Shown piece by piece: positions 47,600 to 59,953 of a stretch of DNA of 64,000 bases. The notes under the pieces are model-generated. The model searched no databases and was not told the DNA's origin. It saw nothing but the letters and a program-made list of their open reading frames with translations. The translations under genes were made by a program, and so were the position numbers. Positions within the stretch are counted from its first letter, which is position 1. Every line of letters begins with the position of its first letter. This DNA is from Selaginella moellendorffii (lineage: Eukaryota > Streptophyta > Lycopodiopsida > Selaginellales > Selaginellaceae), in assembly GCF_000143415.4 (NCBI RefSeq), contig NW_003314274.1:2090623-2154622 (forward strand), in the 5' to 3' direction.

Positions 47600-50215
47600 C
47601 ATTAGCAACTTATAGCAATTGTGAAGGTAAATTCAACTTTATTAGTAGTATTGGATCATGACTATATAAAAGTTTATATAGTGAAGCACTAATAGAACTC
47701 TACACCCTTATGGTATATACATACTAAAGAGACGGCAAATAACCATCCCAATTCGAATGCTGAAAATTTATGTATTTCGTGATCATCCCTTTGAAGGTTT
47801 GAACAAGTCTTTTCACCTACCTTAACCATAAAAGTGGGACTATTATCTGAAAGAATTCGCTCTAAATAGGAATGTTGGAATACTACTTGTGAAATTGTGG
47901 TGTATCCTCAACCAAGACGTTAAAACGTAAAATGCTTCAACTATAAGAGCGGGACCATTATCTGAAAGAATTCATTCCAGACCAAAATACTAAAGCACCA
48001 CTTGATTAAGGAGGAAGTATTTAATAGCAATTACAAATGCACTGACAAGAGCATTGACTTCCACCTAACGAATCAAGTAATCAGAAGCAATAATGACATA
48101 CTCATTACTAGCAATCAACCGTGGAAAAGGCCCCATTAGATTAAACACCATCAACTTTAACGAACGGGAAATTGCAATTAATATAGCACATGAAGGAGTA
48201 TTACGAGTTTGGCAAATGCAACTATGCACATACCAAATAACATTATGTCACATCTTTGGCCAATGTAAAAACCTTTATAGCTTCTCAGTCACATGACGAT
48301 GTCCCATATGCTTGCCTAGAATAGGAGAATCATGGAAGGCATGGAGAAAACATGAAATAAAGATCAAAGACACCATCAACTATAAATGATCATCAGGATC
48401 AAAACCCACAAAATAAAGAAGATCGTCCTTCAGGCAATTTTGATAATGTAAATGCCAAAATAATAAGTTATTAGTAAGTGATGGAGGATTCTCAAACCTA
48501 TCATAAAGCCCACAACTCAACCTTTTTCAACCTCAAAAGCCTTGTCAAGAGAAGGTAAGTCTTATTTTATATCTTGTGGATACTAAATATCAAGTATAGC
48601 AATTGTCGATAGCACGAAATTCTTGTTAAAAAAATCCACAGATGCTAGAACAATAAGCTTATCAGAAACATGAGAAAAGAATGAAGAAGGAAAAGGAGCT
48701 CGAGAAAGGGCATCAACATTAGCCATATAACTTCCCATATGATAAATAACATTGAAATTATATATCTAAAGTTTCAATGCCCACTGAGCAATATGAACCA
48801 ACCAAGTTCTTTCGCTTCAATAACGAAATAATTATAGTATGATCACCTTTTAATAACATTTGAGAACTATATAGATATGCATGAAGTTTCTCGAAATCCC
48901 AAGTTGCTACTAAGCATTCCTCTATTGTGGAGTAATTCAACTTCGCTGATTGTAATGTGTTGTTGATATATGCAATAAGATAGTGCTAACTAGGCACACT
49001 CGAGCTTGCTTGCATCAACACATTTCCAAGATTGATATTAGAAGCATCTATATGTAAAATGAAAGGTCAAGTGTAATTAAGATATGCCAAAATTAGAAGA
49101 GTTATCAATAGTTCTTTGAGATCTATAAACACCCGCACATAGTCCTTAGACTATATGAAAGACAACATTGACAATTTTAATAATGCTTACCATAGTGCAG
49201 TATGATAAAAAAGATGATCAATGAAATGGCTAAGATATTGCACTTTTCTTAAGAAGCACTACATATCATTCACATATTTGTGAATAGGGAATTTAAGAAC
49301 AGCCATAAGTTTGTCAGGATCAACTTGCAAACCCTTCACGAGAAATATAACACTCAAGATAAATGGTGTCCTTGGATCGAAATGTGTACTTTGATTGCTT
49401 TAGCTTTGAACTTACTTCCCATAACCTATTCAACACCTTACAAATATCACAGATGTGTTCCTCCCACATCCCCTCTAAATGGATCAAGACATTATCAATG
49501 AAATTTAGTAGTCACCTCCAGTATATCGCAAAGAACCTCGTCATCCACTCAAACTAAATGGCATCACTAAAAACTCATACAAATCAAATAGTGTATGAAA
49601 AGTAGTTTGGGAATATTTTCCTCTACCATCAGCACTTGCCAATACTTGGAAGCAAAATCTAACTTGGTGAACTAATGATTTCTCCTGAGATGATCCAAGA
49701 AATTAGTAGTGTGAGGAAGAGGGTACACATCCAAGATAGTTACTTTGTTTGATGGACGATAGTCAATGTAAAAATAAATACTCCCATTAGGTTTACTCAC
49801 AAAATGAGGTTCACATGCCCAAGGACTGTGCAACTTTCAATTTTCCAACATCTCTTTAATGTTTATACGTAAAAATCTTGATCTCTTTTGGTGGCTGACG
49901 ATGAACAAAAACTTTGATTGAATAAGCATCCCCAATTGGAATAGAATGACGTGTTGCAATCTTAGCCCCAAATAATAGGTTAAATTCAAATAGATTGGCA
50001 TACTCTTTCATGAGCTAGTCAACTATTGCAACACAAAGACCATCAAAGGGATCTAAAAAGGGAATAGATTAATAAGATAGAAACATAGGAGGAATAAATG
50101 GGGAGATAAAGGTGATGGAAGTAAAGATAGAAATAAAGGGATAAAGAAAAATAGAAGTGAGAGGAATGGAAAAACTATAAAGAAGTATGAAATAAGAGGG
50201 AGAACCCTTAAAGTC
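47600..50215 (-). mobile_element. Inverted, heavily decayed copy of the Ty3/gypsy element
   Basis: Reverse complement of the 43.6-46.3 kb element. The 5' end is at about 50215-50000 (CAACACAAAGACCATCAAAG matches the CTTTGTGTTGCA start region). RT lies around 49600-49900 (the block at 49700-49770 reads back as the DYRxxNKVTILDVYPLP region). The integrase core lies around 47640-48300 (AGTTTATATAGTGAAGCACT corresponds to ASPYKLLY). There are many stops and AT-enriched transitions in both strands. No ORF longer than about 70 codons survives. Confidence 0.82.
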
Positions 50216-50484
50216 ATACTTGGAATGATTGCACCGCAATCAATCTATACCAAGAATGAGGTCAAAAGCTTAACTCGACATTACTCATAATGATTACAAC
50301 TCAAGCTCAAGATCACCTACACACACAACTAGTTCTACCTCATCCTGTGCACATATATGTGCATGGCTGTTACTATAAATAATGAAAACTGACTCTAATA
50401 CATAATACAAATGTAGATGACTATATATGGCAACAAGTTAAGCAATAGGAGATAAACTTGAGCTTATTGTGAGATGTGCCATAT
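50216..50484. other. Repeat-derived spacer
   Basis: AT-rich, no gene. The last bases before 50485 (TTGTGAGATGTGCCATAT) look like a shortened family A LTR start (TTGTGAGA then TGTGCCATAT), the target of element C. Confidence 0.45.
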
Positions 50485-50646
50485 TGTAGTGTATCTTATC
50501 TATCTCCCCTTAAGCTAATTGGAAAAAGGGCAATTACTTAATGAGAGAGCCTTTAGTGGCTATTTTATCCCCATTTATCTCCTAAAGTTTCAAAGATCCA
50601 TGGTGACAATATATCCAAATCTCATCCTATGATCATATGCATTACA
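50485..50646 (-). repeat. Element C 3' LTR (162 bp)
   Basis: Paired with 59954-60112. The core CTTATCTATCTCCCCTTAAG is shared. Several C to T changes relative to the right copy. Confidence 0.88.
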
Positions 50647-50994
50647 CTCACTCCCCCTTCAGAGATGTCAATGTCCTTATTGACTATTGACTAACAACCC
50701 CTACTGAGCCAAAGGGAACTAACACCTCCATTTCCGCATTAAATCTACCAATCCTTCCATTGTATAGACCATCTATTTTATGTGAGGCAACTAGTCATCC
50801 ACCCGTACTACAATCCTACGGTAGATACCTTTGTCTAGGATGCTCCACAAGAGGAATGACATACTTATGGATACCTAATACGTACAATTTCAAATTTAGG
50901 GGTAGGAATATACCTTGCTTAAGGGTATATTATATTTTTTAAGTAGCCACTAATCAATAGGAATCAAGCCTGTGCCATTTGCTCTGATACCATA

Positions 50995-52103
50995 TGTAGC
51001 GCATGTGGTTTTTACCCTTTAACTTATAGTGATTTACCATAGGATAACCACAAAAAAAACTTAAACCCTTTATGTGCCACATGTCACATGCTACGTGTCT
51101 AAAGGATAGTGGTGCAGAACCCAAGTTTCAAGGCCTTGGGCCACTGAATGAAGGAACAAAGCCAAACTCCCAAGTTTGAAGCCAAGGAGCAAAGAAACTG
51201 AAGTATAGAGTGATTCATAAGTGTATACCCCAAGGAGCGAAGGGACAGGAGAATGGAGCAACTTGGAATAGTACTAAAGTATTTAGCATCTCAATGCCAG
51301 GACTAACATGCAAAATGGAGCTAAACGGAGTCTGGCGCTATTCCAGCATATTGATGGCTTAATGTGAGGATATGGGTACTCTACCAACTAGCATGGTATG
51401 AAACTTGGGTTACACCTAAGTTAGACGCAGAACAAGGATAAGTACGCAAGCGAGAGCTACATTATGCCTCAAGTTGGTTGGCCATGCCTAACCTACCCAT
51501 TATCCCTACTATACATTTGGAACCCCCCTCTAAGGAGCACACACTTTGGGCTTTCACCTCAAACCTCCTTTAATATCAGGAGTTAGTTTCTGGGATAAGT
51601 TTAAAACTTATTAAATATGGAATGTCTTTAGATTGCAAATTTGGACATGGGACGAACACTATTGTGTTCAGAAAATCTCTACATTCCGTAGGTATGCAAA
51701 TAAGTAAATCTAGACACTTTCTATAATTAACATTTGGGACCGAAATGAGACTAATACAAAGGGCATGATAACGATGGTGTTTGGCAGACACGGTAAGCTA
51801 TCATCTAGCAATATTAAGAGACCGATCTTAATATGCAAGGGTTCTTGTTAGGCCAGTGCAAGACAGAACAAAAGAGAACTAACAAGCTGGGCCAAATATG
51901 CTTGGCTAAATAGACACTTAAGAATTCCTTCCTTATGCTCGTCTGGCAAAATACAGATGCAAAGTTTAATTTACTAACACTTGAACAGGAGGGACTAATG
52001 GGTCTAGCAATACCGACCTTTTGCTGTCATGGCAGTAAGGAAAGAATATCTGAAAGGACAGACGACAGGTAATTTTCGATACCTGAAGTCATATGTACCA
52101 ACA
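50995..52103 (-). repeat. Family B LTR, minus orientation (about 1.1 kb)
   Basis: Reverse complement of the plus-strand B LTRs. It begins TGTAGCGCATGTGG and its far end is degraded (GAAGTCATATGTACC in place of GAAGTCACATTCGCG). Immediately left, 50981-50992 read back as TGGTATCAGAGC, a standard initiator-tRNA primer-binding site, so this is the 5' LTR of a minus-strand B element whose interior lies to the left and is truncated. Confidence 0.78.
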
Positions 52104-52560
52104 TCCCTAAACCGGTGGGCTTAGAAAAGTTTATGAGAGAGCACGGCAATGATCACTTGAATCAATAAACTCATCCCTACTTGATTGATCCACTTATAAT
52201 CATGCATAGAAAGGATCCACTAGTGCTGTGCTAAACAACTATGGACTAGCTTATTTACCACTCATAGCAAACCCAAGGGAAGTTTACTTTCACCCATGGT
52301 ACATGGAATAACTCATGGAACCACTGATAGGCTAATATTAATTCTGTGTGAGACACAAATCCCTAAGCCCAAAGTGGAGCTGAAAGGGTGCCACGTGGTA
52401 GTGGCCGAAGCGAAAGCCAAACGAGCGTAACACGTTTGGACTAAAAGCTCCGACTTGAGGAGTCCAAGATGGAACCAAGATGGAGTTCGAGATGGACCCG
52501 AGATAGAGTCCGAGATGGAGTCCGAGATGGACCGAGATGGAGTCCGAGATGGAGTCCGAG

Positions 52561-53681
52561 TGTCGCGAATGTGACTTCGGGTATCAAAAGTTACCTGTCG
52601 GCTAGTCCTTTCGGATATTCTTTCCTTACTGCCACGATGGCAAGAGGTCGGTATTGCTGGACCCATTATCAGTTTCCCACTTGAGCTAGTTGAGAAACTG
52701 GTCAATGACCGTGTACTTAGATCGGATAAACATAAGGTAGGAACCCTATGTGTTTCTTGCTGAGCATACTCGGCCTGGTTTGAGAAACTCCTGTCATTGG
52801 CTTGCACTTGCTAGTATCAAGAACCCCCGCGATATTGAGCTTGGTCCCTCAATATCGCTAGATGATAGCTTACCGTGTCTGCCAAACACCCTCGCTATCA
52901 TGCCCTTTATGTTAGTCTCAATTCGTCCCAAATGCTATTTATGGAAAGTGTCCAGATTTGCTCATTTGGCATATCTACGGAATGTAGAGATCGGCCTGAA
53001 CACAATGGTGTTCGTCCCGTGTCCAAATTCGCAATCTAAAGACATTCCATATTTAGTAAGTTTCGAGCTTGTCCCAGAGACTAACTCCTGATACTAAGGG
53101 AGGCTTGGGGTGAAAGCCCAAAGCGTGTGTTCCTCAAGGGGGGTGGGGGGGGCTATGGGGGGTTCCAAATGTATAGTAGGGATAGTGGGTAGGTTGGGTA
53201 TGGCCGACCAACCTGAGGCATAGTCTAGCTCCCGCTTGCGTGCCTGTCCTTGTTCTGCGTCCGGTTTGGGTCTAAGCTCAAGTTCCATTCCATGCTAATT
53301 GGTGGAGTACCCATATCCTCACATTAGGCCACCGGTATGCCGAAATAGCACTAGACTCCGTTTGGCTCCGTTTTGCGTGCTGGTCCTGGCATTGGGATGC
53401 TGGTTGCTCCAGGACTATTCCAAGTCGCTTCGGGCTCCTGTCCCTTCGCTCCTTGGGCTGTTTGCTCGGGAGTTGCTCCGTGGTTCGGTTCTATCACTCC
53501 TTGGCTTCATGCTTGGGAGTTTGGCACCATTCTTTCGTTCAGGGCCCAAGGCCCTGAACCTCGGGTTCCTATGGACACGTGGCATGTGACATGTGGCACA
53601 AAGAGGGTTTAGGTTCCGCTTTGTGGTGTTATCCTATGGTAAATCACCATAGGATAAAGGGTCAAAACCACGTGCACTACA
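52561..53681 (+). repeat. Family B LTR lying within the element A 5' LTR
   Basis: 1,121 bp, TGTCGCGAATGTGAC to GTGCACTACA, no interior on either side. Left it abuts the GAGTCC minisatellite of the A LTR (CCGAG). Right it abuts CCAAGGATACGG, a point about 460 bp further along in the intact 3' LTR. The A LTR has therefore lost the rest of the minisatellite and the segment after it here. Confidence 0.82.
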
Positions 53682-54209
53682 CCAAGGATACGGTCGTGGG
53701 AGGAGGAAGTCCTAGAGGACTGTAGGACTTAGTGGTTAGGCCTATGGGCCTTGATCCAGTGCTAGTGATAGCGAACACAACCATGGATAGAAAGGGTATT
53801 GGTGAGGACTGGAAAAGAGATATTGGGGAAGGCTATCCCCCATGTCTATGGGCATCCTAAGGATGCTAAAGAGTGGATCCGGGATGATCACTCATGGATG
53901 GATGGCCCAGTCTTTGAGAGACAGAACTGTGATATAGGTGGTGTTAGACCACCGGTGTGACCAAGGTAAAGGGGCATGGCCTTAGCGTAATGGGCTAATA
54001 TGTCAGTGGTACCATGGGGTGTTGGTTATGGGATTGAACATGTGGAGCATTTGGGCCAAGTGCAAAGGTTGAGTGGTAGGGATGCCATTTTCGGGGCTAG
54101 CACGCATAAGTCCGGAATAAGACTTATGGAGGTTGTGAGTGAGACTCCTCCAAGTGGTTGGAGGTGTGGTTAAGTGACTAAAGTAGAATGGAAAAATTAG
54201 TCACTTACA

Positions 54210-57200
54210 ATTTGGTATCGAAGCTGTTCCTTAGTCTGACTTTTATTACTACTTAAGTATATCACCACTGGTGTTGGTATCGGAAGGTCCTAGGAGTGGA
54301 CCTATCCTTGGGGAGTAGCAAGTCAGGAAGATATGCCTCTCCACTACAGTTTATATGTGAACTTGTAGATGAAGTGGTGGATAGAAAAGGGCTAATAAAG
54401 GAATGACTTTGGGATCTTGGGAATAGTGTAAGGTTTTCTTCATTGAGTTGAGGATGTGATCCAGATGAGTGTTTGACCCAACAAACCGGCTAATGTAGTT
54501 GTGGTAAACAACTATATTTGGGATTACGGGGAAGATAGAGACTCCAAAACGATAAAGGAGTCACAAGATTACCCTCTTGAAGTTGAGGCTGGTGCTCATG
54601 AATTTGAGACTAGAATTAATGACTGTGGGAGGTCAAATACGGATGAGGACATAAGTCTTTGAAATGGTAGCCGAGGCTACCTTGAATAAATGCTAGAACA
54701 ACCCCAGGAGTTGGGGGTGTGCTTAGAGGATGATGTTCTCATTATATGAACAGATAGTCCTAACAGGCGAAGGTAGCTCACACGAAACGAAAAATAGTCA
54801 AGTGTTGGAATAACACTTGTAATGGTGGTTTTAGTAAGTAGGACGTGAATACAAAAAGTTGTATTCCAATGAGCTAGCACTTCAAAAGTAAAACCTTATA
54901 GGTCGAAGGATTAGAAAAAGTCCAACAGGCCGATGACTTGAGTGGAGTCAAGGAATGGTCCTAAAGGACTGATAGAAGCATTTGGACTGAGGTGTGTTGT
55001 GCCCCACGAAGGATGGAGAGGATTATAAGATCCAAGTACAAGAACAATGGGTATCTCATGGGTGGCAAAATGTGCCATACTAAAGTCATGGGAAAGGTGT
55101 TCCCAGAAGAAAGCAACTTTGGTGCAGAGTTGTGTGAGAACACTGTGGTGAAGTACTAATAGATAGTTGGCATGAGAAATGACTGTGTTGGTCTTGGCAA
55201 AAGACCTAGACATGAGTGCAAGTGTCTTGAAGGTAAGTTTGTGGAGCCAATGGTGTGGAGACACCAAATGTGTCAACGTGTGATACCTTGAGGTTATGTT
55301 GGTGGGTTCATGAGAACCTTTTGCCAAGGGAATCCCAATGGAAATGAGAATGGCATAGCCTAAGCTGGAAGGCATGTGGTAGAGTGTGGTGACCCAAACA
55401 ATGATGAAGGTGTGGAAGCACCAGCAATAAGTTGTAGGACTTGGCAATTATGAGGCAACTAAGCAAAAGGTGCAAAATAATTGATAAAAATGGTAGAAGG
55501 TAACTACCTAAGATTTCTTATTGGGATAAAGAAGGTAGATATACCCTTATAGAGAATGAATTGCTTATGTTGCGATATAATAAATCAATGTCGTAAAGGG
55601 AATGCTTATTGTCAAGGAGGCCATCATTGGGACACCCAAACACTCTAGAACACCAGGAGTTGATGTTTAAAGTCACGAGGGCAATAGATAAGGCCCAAGG
55701 GACTAAGTCCTTGGATAGAAGGTGCTATCCAAACGTCTAAGGTTGTGAAGACAGGAGAAGTCTATCTACCCAAATTGGACAAAGCAAAAACTGGGATTTT
55801 GGCAAGGTTAGTGATAGGCATATAAATGCCTATAAGTAGCAACGTTAATCTCGGTGTGTGGGATTATAAGGTGAGTATACCCGGATTGAGGAACCACTCC
55901 CTAGGTTATTGGGTAGGTTTATCCCTAAAAATACTTGCTAAAGCATGGTAGAAAGTGCAAAGCTATCCTCCTAATCTAGATGCGAATAACCGAAGGAAAT
56001 GTGTGAGGCCAAAAGCAAGTAGTAAAGGGATAAAACCAAACCATAGGAATTGAAGAGCATAACCAAGGGTGGTTATGTCAGTTAGGAGTGGAGAATCAAA
56101 TGGGTGCTCGAGTATGTTGTTACTAGCAACCATGGTGCCATAGAGAGTCTAAGGCATGGAATTGTCCATGTTAGACCATATGACAATTAGAAGACTTGCG
56201 AAAGGACAAGCCTTAGCAAACTAAGGGACAGAGTTCCTTCAAGGTTCCCAAAGACAATTCTAGATAGCGTATAACCTAGAAAGCCAAGTGTAAATATTTT
56301 ATAGAATGCGCGAAATCAAAATGGTGCAGCAAAAGCGTGGTCTTGAAGTTTGCCATAAGGCAATGCTATCAAGGTTGGGGAAGTAGTTCCCAAGTGTTCA
56401 AAGGGATGACTTTCAACGAAAGTTGATGGTCAAGAACTTTCACGCTTATGCATGAAACCATGTTATATTGGTCGGATGACTTGCTAAGTGAGAGTGGCAA
56501 GTCAGGGGAACAAATCCCCTAGTTGAAGGTGCTAACTTCAAAAGCCATAGGGCCAAGCATGGAGGAGTCCATACATGATCATAGACTTGTCAAGTGAGAG
56601 GACTTGGCAATTTGGAGGGACTAAGTTCCTAAGCTATGATCCATAGCGCGCTTTGGATATAAATTGGTGCACTGGCGTGGAAATCACACCAGGCATCTAG
56701 GGTGATGCCATCCGTAAATGCATATACAAAGGTTGGGTTCGAGTCCCGACCCTTTAGTGCTTGGGTTCGAGTCCCAAATCACTAGGGTGTGGTGATGGTT
56801 TGGAATATGAGGACACTCATATTTCAGTGGTCATAGACTCTCAGTGAGGAGACTGACTTGGGCACACTGCCAAGCGGGGGATGTTCCGAAGTCATGATGC
56901 ACGGTTAGATTGCTTAGAGCAAAAGCTCAGAATATCTAACTTAAACACTTTGGTGCAAAGGGCACCAAGGACGTGGTGAATGAGATGGGGACACCTAATC
57001 TTAGTTGCTATGGATCCTTGGCCGGAAGGGCTAGCTTGGGTGCACCGCCAAGTGTGGGGGATGCCTCCGGAGTCATAGTCAACAATTTAAAAGGTCTGAA
57101 AGACCTAACTCCTATTGGTAGACTTATTGAGGGGTCAAAATGAGATCACTAGGTAATCTTATGGCTAAATAAGGACAAGGTTTTTGTTTAAGTTAAGGAA

Positions 57201-58255
57201 TATGATTCCTAGTTCAAAGTGTTGGTTTGAACTATTAATAATGGTGTGATTTGGTCAAAGTGACCAAGTGGGAAGGACACATAAAAGAAAATTAGTTGTG
57301 TCAATACAATAGTATAGTAAGTCCAAGAAAGTAGTCTCTAGGAGAGACCTATGGAAGGGTCGCAAAGTTGGGCCATGAACGGAGCATATAGCAGAAAATG
57401 CTAAAGAAACCTACTAGGACTGAGCACCCTCTAGACTTAGCAAAGTAGAGCCTTTGCCATGGAACTAAAAGGATACCTCAAGAATGGAGGTAAGGATCCT
57501 ATATTACTTAGTGCAACAATCAATGGATAAAAGTAAAAGACTAATGGCCAAGTATGGGCTATGGAGTTCATTGGAAGGAATCCAAACAGCAAAGTTAGGT
57601 ATGGAACACTAATGTGTTGGATGCTAACGGATTGTGAGAAAAGAAGTGTGCTTCCAAAGATGGATTTCTAAATGCTCTAAGGTGGCAAAAGGTGAAAGCT
57701 CCAAGGGAAGGAGCGGCAAACTAGCCAAATAATAGGGTCATGGACAGCTCTAGCACAATTTATGATAGCTAGAACTTAGTGCCAAAGGTAGTACAAAATA
57801 GAAAGGAGGATGATGGCGCTCTCAAGTGGAGAACTTCCTAAGATGGGGAAGTGAAGTTGCACAATAAGTGCAATGAAAGGTGTCGGAGACACTTAGGAAA
57901 TTGACTTCGAGAAGTCAAAATTAAAAGTTCTAAGGTGAACTGGTTATATCAATAGAAGTTGAGATTACTCGAGAATGAATAGTGGGATTGAGCTAGAGAA
58001 GGTGTCTCTAATGGGTTTAGCGAGAGCTAAACTAATAAAAGGGAGAGAACCACTTAAAGTGGTCAAATGAGTCTTTATGTTGGAAACACTATGCTCCTTA
58101 GAGGTTGGACAAGGCATGACGAGCCTTCGGTGTCAAACCATTGATGAATATGGGCTAGGTGCCAAGGATGGAAAAGGTAATACATGCTAGTGTTACTTTA
58201 TAAAATGGTTTATCGTTTGATGAGGACATCAAACTTCGTCTATGGGTGGTAGAGT
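54210..58255 (+). other. Interior of element A, non-coding
   Basis: About 4 kb without recognisable protein domains. Two Pol III B-box-like 11-mers GGTTCGAGTCC lie 28 bp apart (56736 and 56764). Imperfect internal repeats occur (for example around 56860-56915 and 57040-57095, GCCAAGCGGGGGATG against GCCAAGTGTGGGGGATG). A 178-codon minus-strand ORF (54911-55447) is hydrophobic, resembles nothing, and is probably chance. Confidence 0.7.
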
Positions 58256-59713
58256 TGTGAGACACAAATCCCTAAGCCCCAAAGTGGAGCCGAAAGTGTG
58301 CCACATGGCAGTGGCTGAAGTGAAAGCTAAACGAGCATAACACATTTGGACTAAAAGCTCTGACTTGAGGAGTCCGAGATGGACCCGAGATGGAGTCCGA
58401 GATGGACCGAGATGGAGTCCAAGATGGAGTTTGAGATGGACCCAAGATGGAGTCTGAGATGGAGTCCGAGATGGACCCGAGATGGAGTTCGAGATGGACC
58501 CAAGATGGAGTCTGAGAAGGACCCAAGATGGAGTCCAAAGTCAAGACTGAGATCGGGACCGGGACCGAGACCAGGACCGAGACGAGACCGAGACCGGGAC
58601 TGAGATTGAGACCGAAGCCGAGGCTGAGACCGAGACCGAGACTGGGACCGAGACCGAAGCCCAGGCCGAGACCGAGCCCAAGCCCGAGTCCAAGTCTGAG
58701 TCCGAGTTCGAGTCTGAGAGGGTGAAAGCCCAAAACGTTCGTCTCCCAGACCTTGGGGGGTTTGGTGAGCTCCAAAAGTATAGTAAGGGGAGGACTCTAG
58801 TGGAGCTAGTTTGGCCAAGAAAGGCCAGTTTGGCCCAGGAAGGCTGTACCCAAATGTTGAGTGATGGGATAACAATTGGGAAGTCCAAAGTTAGAGTGAA
58901 TACGAATCGACAAGCGGGGTAGCTTGGTGAAGTATTCAAGAGCCTGCTCTAGTTCCCCCGGGAGATCGAATGGTCGATGCTCCCAGTCCAAGTGTGGGTG
59001 GCACTACCTACTTGGATACCTAGCATGGCTCAATGGAACCTCGCTCTAAGCCCATGGCTAGAGCACCCAAAGGTGGAAGGCAGGGAGAGTACCCACGAGG
59101 CTCGCGTAAGGCCACGGTGTTCCAAAATGTTGTCCTAAAGTCCCAGATTGTGAAAAAAAAGAGGAATAGTCCTCTAGTGCACAGACCAAGGATACGGTCA
59201 TGGGAGGAGGAAGTCCCAGAGGACCGTGGGACTTAGTGGTTGGGCCTGTGGGCCTTGATCCAATGCCAGTGATAGCGAACACAGCCATGGACAGAAAGGG
59301 TATTGGTGAGGACCAAAAAAGGGATATTGGGGAAGGCTATCCCCCATGTCTATGGGCATTCTAAGGATGCTAAGGAGTGGATCCGGGATGATCACTCATG
59401 GATGGATGGCCCAGTCTTTGAGAGACAGGACTATGATATAGGTGGTGTTAGACCACCGGTGTGACCAAGGTAAAGGGGCATGGCCTTAGCGTAATGGGCT
59501 GATATGTCAGTGGTATGTTGGAGTGTCAGTCATGGGATTGGTCACGTGGAGCACTTGGGCCAAGTGCAAAGGTTGAGTGGTGGGGATGCCATTCTCAGCG
59601 CTAGCACACCCAAGTTCAGAATAGGACTTATGAAGGTTGTGAGTGAGACTCCTCCAAGTGGTCGGAGGTGTGGTTAAGTGACTAAAGTAGAATGGAAAAA
59701 TTAATCGCTTACA
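58256..59713 (+). repeat. Element A 3' LTR (1,458 bp), intact
   Basis: Reference copy of the A LTR: unique start (58256-58370), minisatellite (58371-58722), unique middle (58723-59191), then the part shared with 53682-54209. Ends CGCTTACA. Confidence 0.85.
58371..58722 (+). repeat. GAGACC/GAGTCC hexamer minisatellite in A LTR
   Basis: About 350 bp with 6-bp and 12-18-bp periodicity. The first half is GAGATGGAGTCC-type and the second half GAGACCGAGACC-type. Shorter versions occur at 52465-52560, 60303-60570, 61085-61236 and 62368-62430. The long ORFs here (Arg-Pro on plus, Gly-Leu or Ser-Arg on minus) are by-products of the repeat. Confidence 0.88.
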
Positions 59714-59953
59714 TTCTGCAAATTCAAAGTGTAACCTTGAGTTTCTAATATGCCTCACTCACGAGCCCAAGTGCAAACTCATGCAAAGTGGTACAACAAG
59801 GTAACCAAATCCATACCCAAGGAACAAATGCAAATTCTTAGCACCCAAACATGTACTCACTCGGATCATCGTTTTCATCTCTATATATGCAACAAGACTA
59901 ATTTCCCAATCTCATTAGATAGTACTCGCTGAGACATATCCTTTGATACCACA

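Larger units (their letters stand above)
52347..59713 (+). mobile_element. Element A: non-autonomous LTR retrotransposon (LARD-like)
   Basis: 7,367 bp flanked by the identical 5-bp duplication TTCTG (52342-52346 and 59714-59718). The 5' LTR 52347-54209 (with a B LTR inside) and the 3' LTR 58256-59713 both start TGTGAGACACAAATCCC and end CTTACA. A primer-binding-like TGGTATCGAAGC lies at 54213, three bases after the 5' LTR. A purine-rich TATGGGTGGTAGAG precedes the 3' LTR. The interior 54210-58255 shows no gag, protease, RT, RNase H or integrase in any frame, only short ORFs. That fits a large retrotransposon derivative mobilised in trans. Confidence 0.86.

Noticed and set aside
50995-53681. 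DNA transposon with 1.1-kb terminal inverted repeats
   Set aside because: The arms start TG and end CA, one is adjacent to a TGGTATCAGAGC primer site, and a solo copy occurs at 61237-62367. They are LTRs in opposite orientation.
52556-53686. CCGAG/CCAAG as the TSD of the first B LTR
   Set aside because: CCAAGGATACGG is normal family A LTR sequence at that point and about 730 bp of the A LTR is missing, so the likeness is not evidence of a clean insertion.
54911-55447. 178-codon minus-strand ORF in the interior of element A
   Set aside because: Hydrophobic and His/Leu/Ser-rich, with no domain motif; the same region in the 63.4-64 kb copy does not support a conserved frame. Probably chance.
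58272-58939. Long Gly-Leu, Ser-Arg or Arg-Pro ORFs on both strands
   Set aside because: Direct by-products of the hexamer minisatellite; the repeat length is a multiple of three, so all frames stay open.
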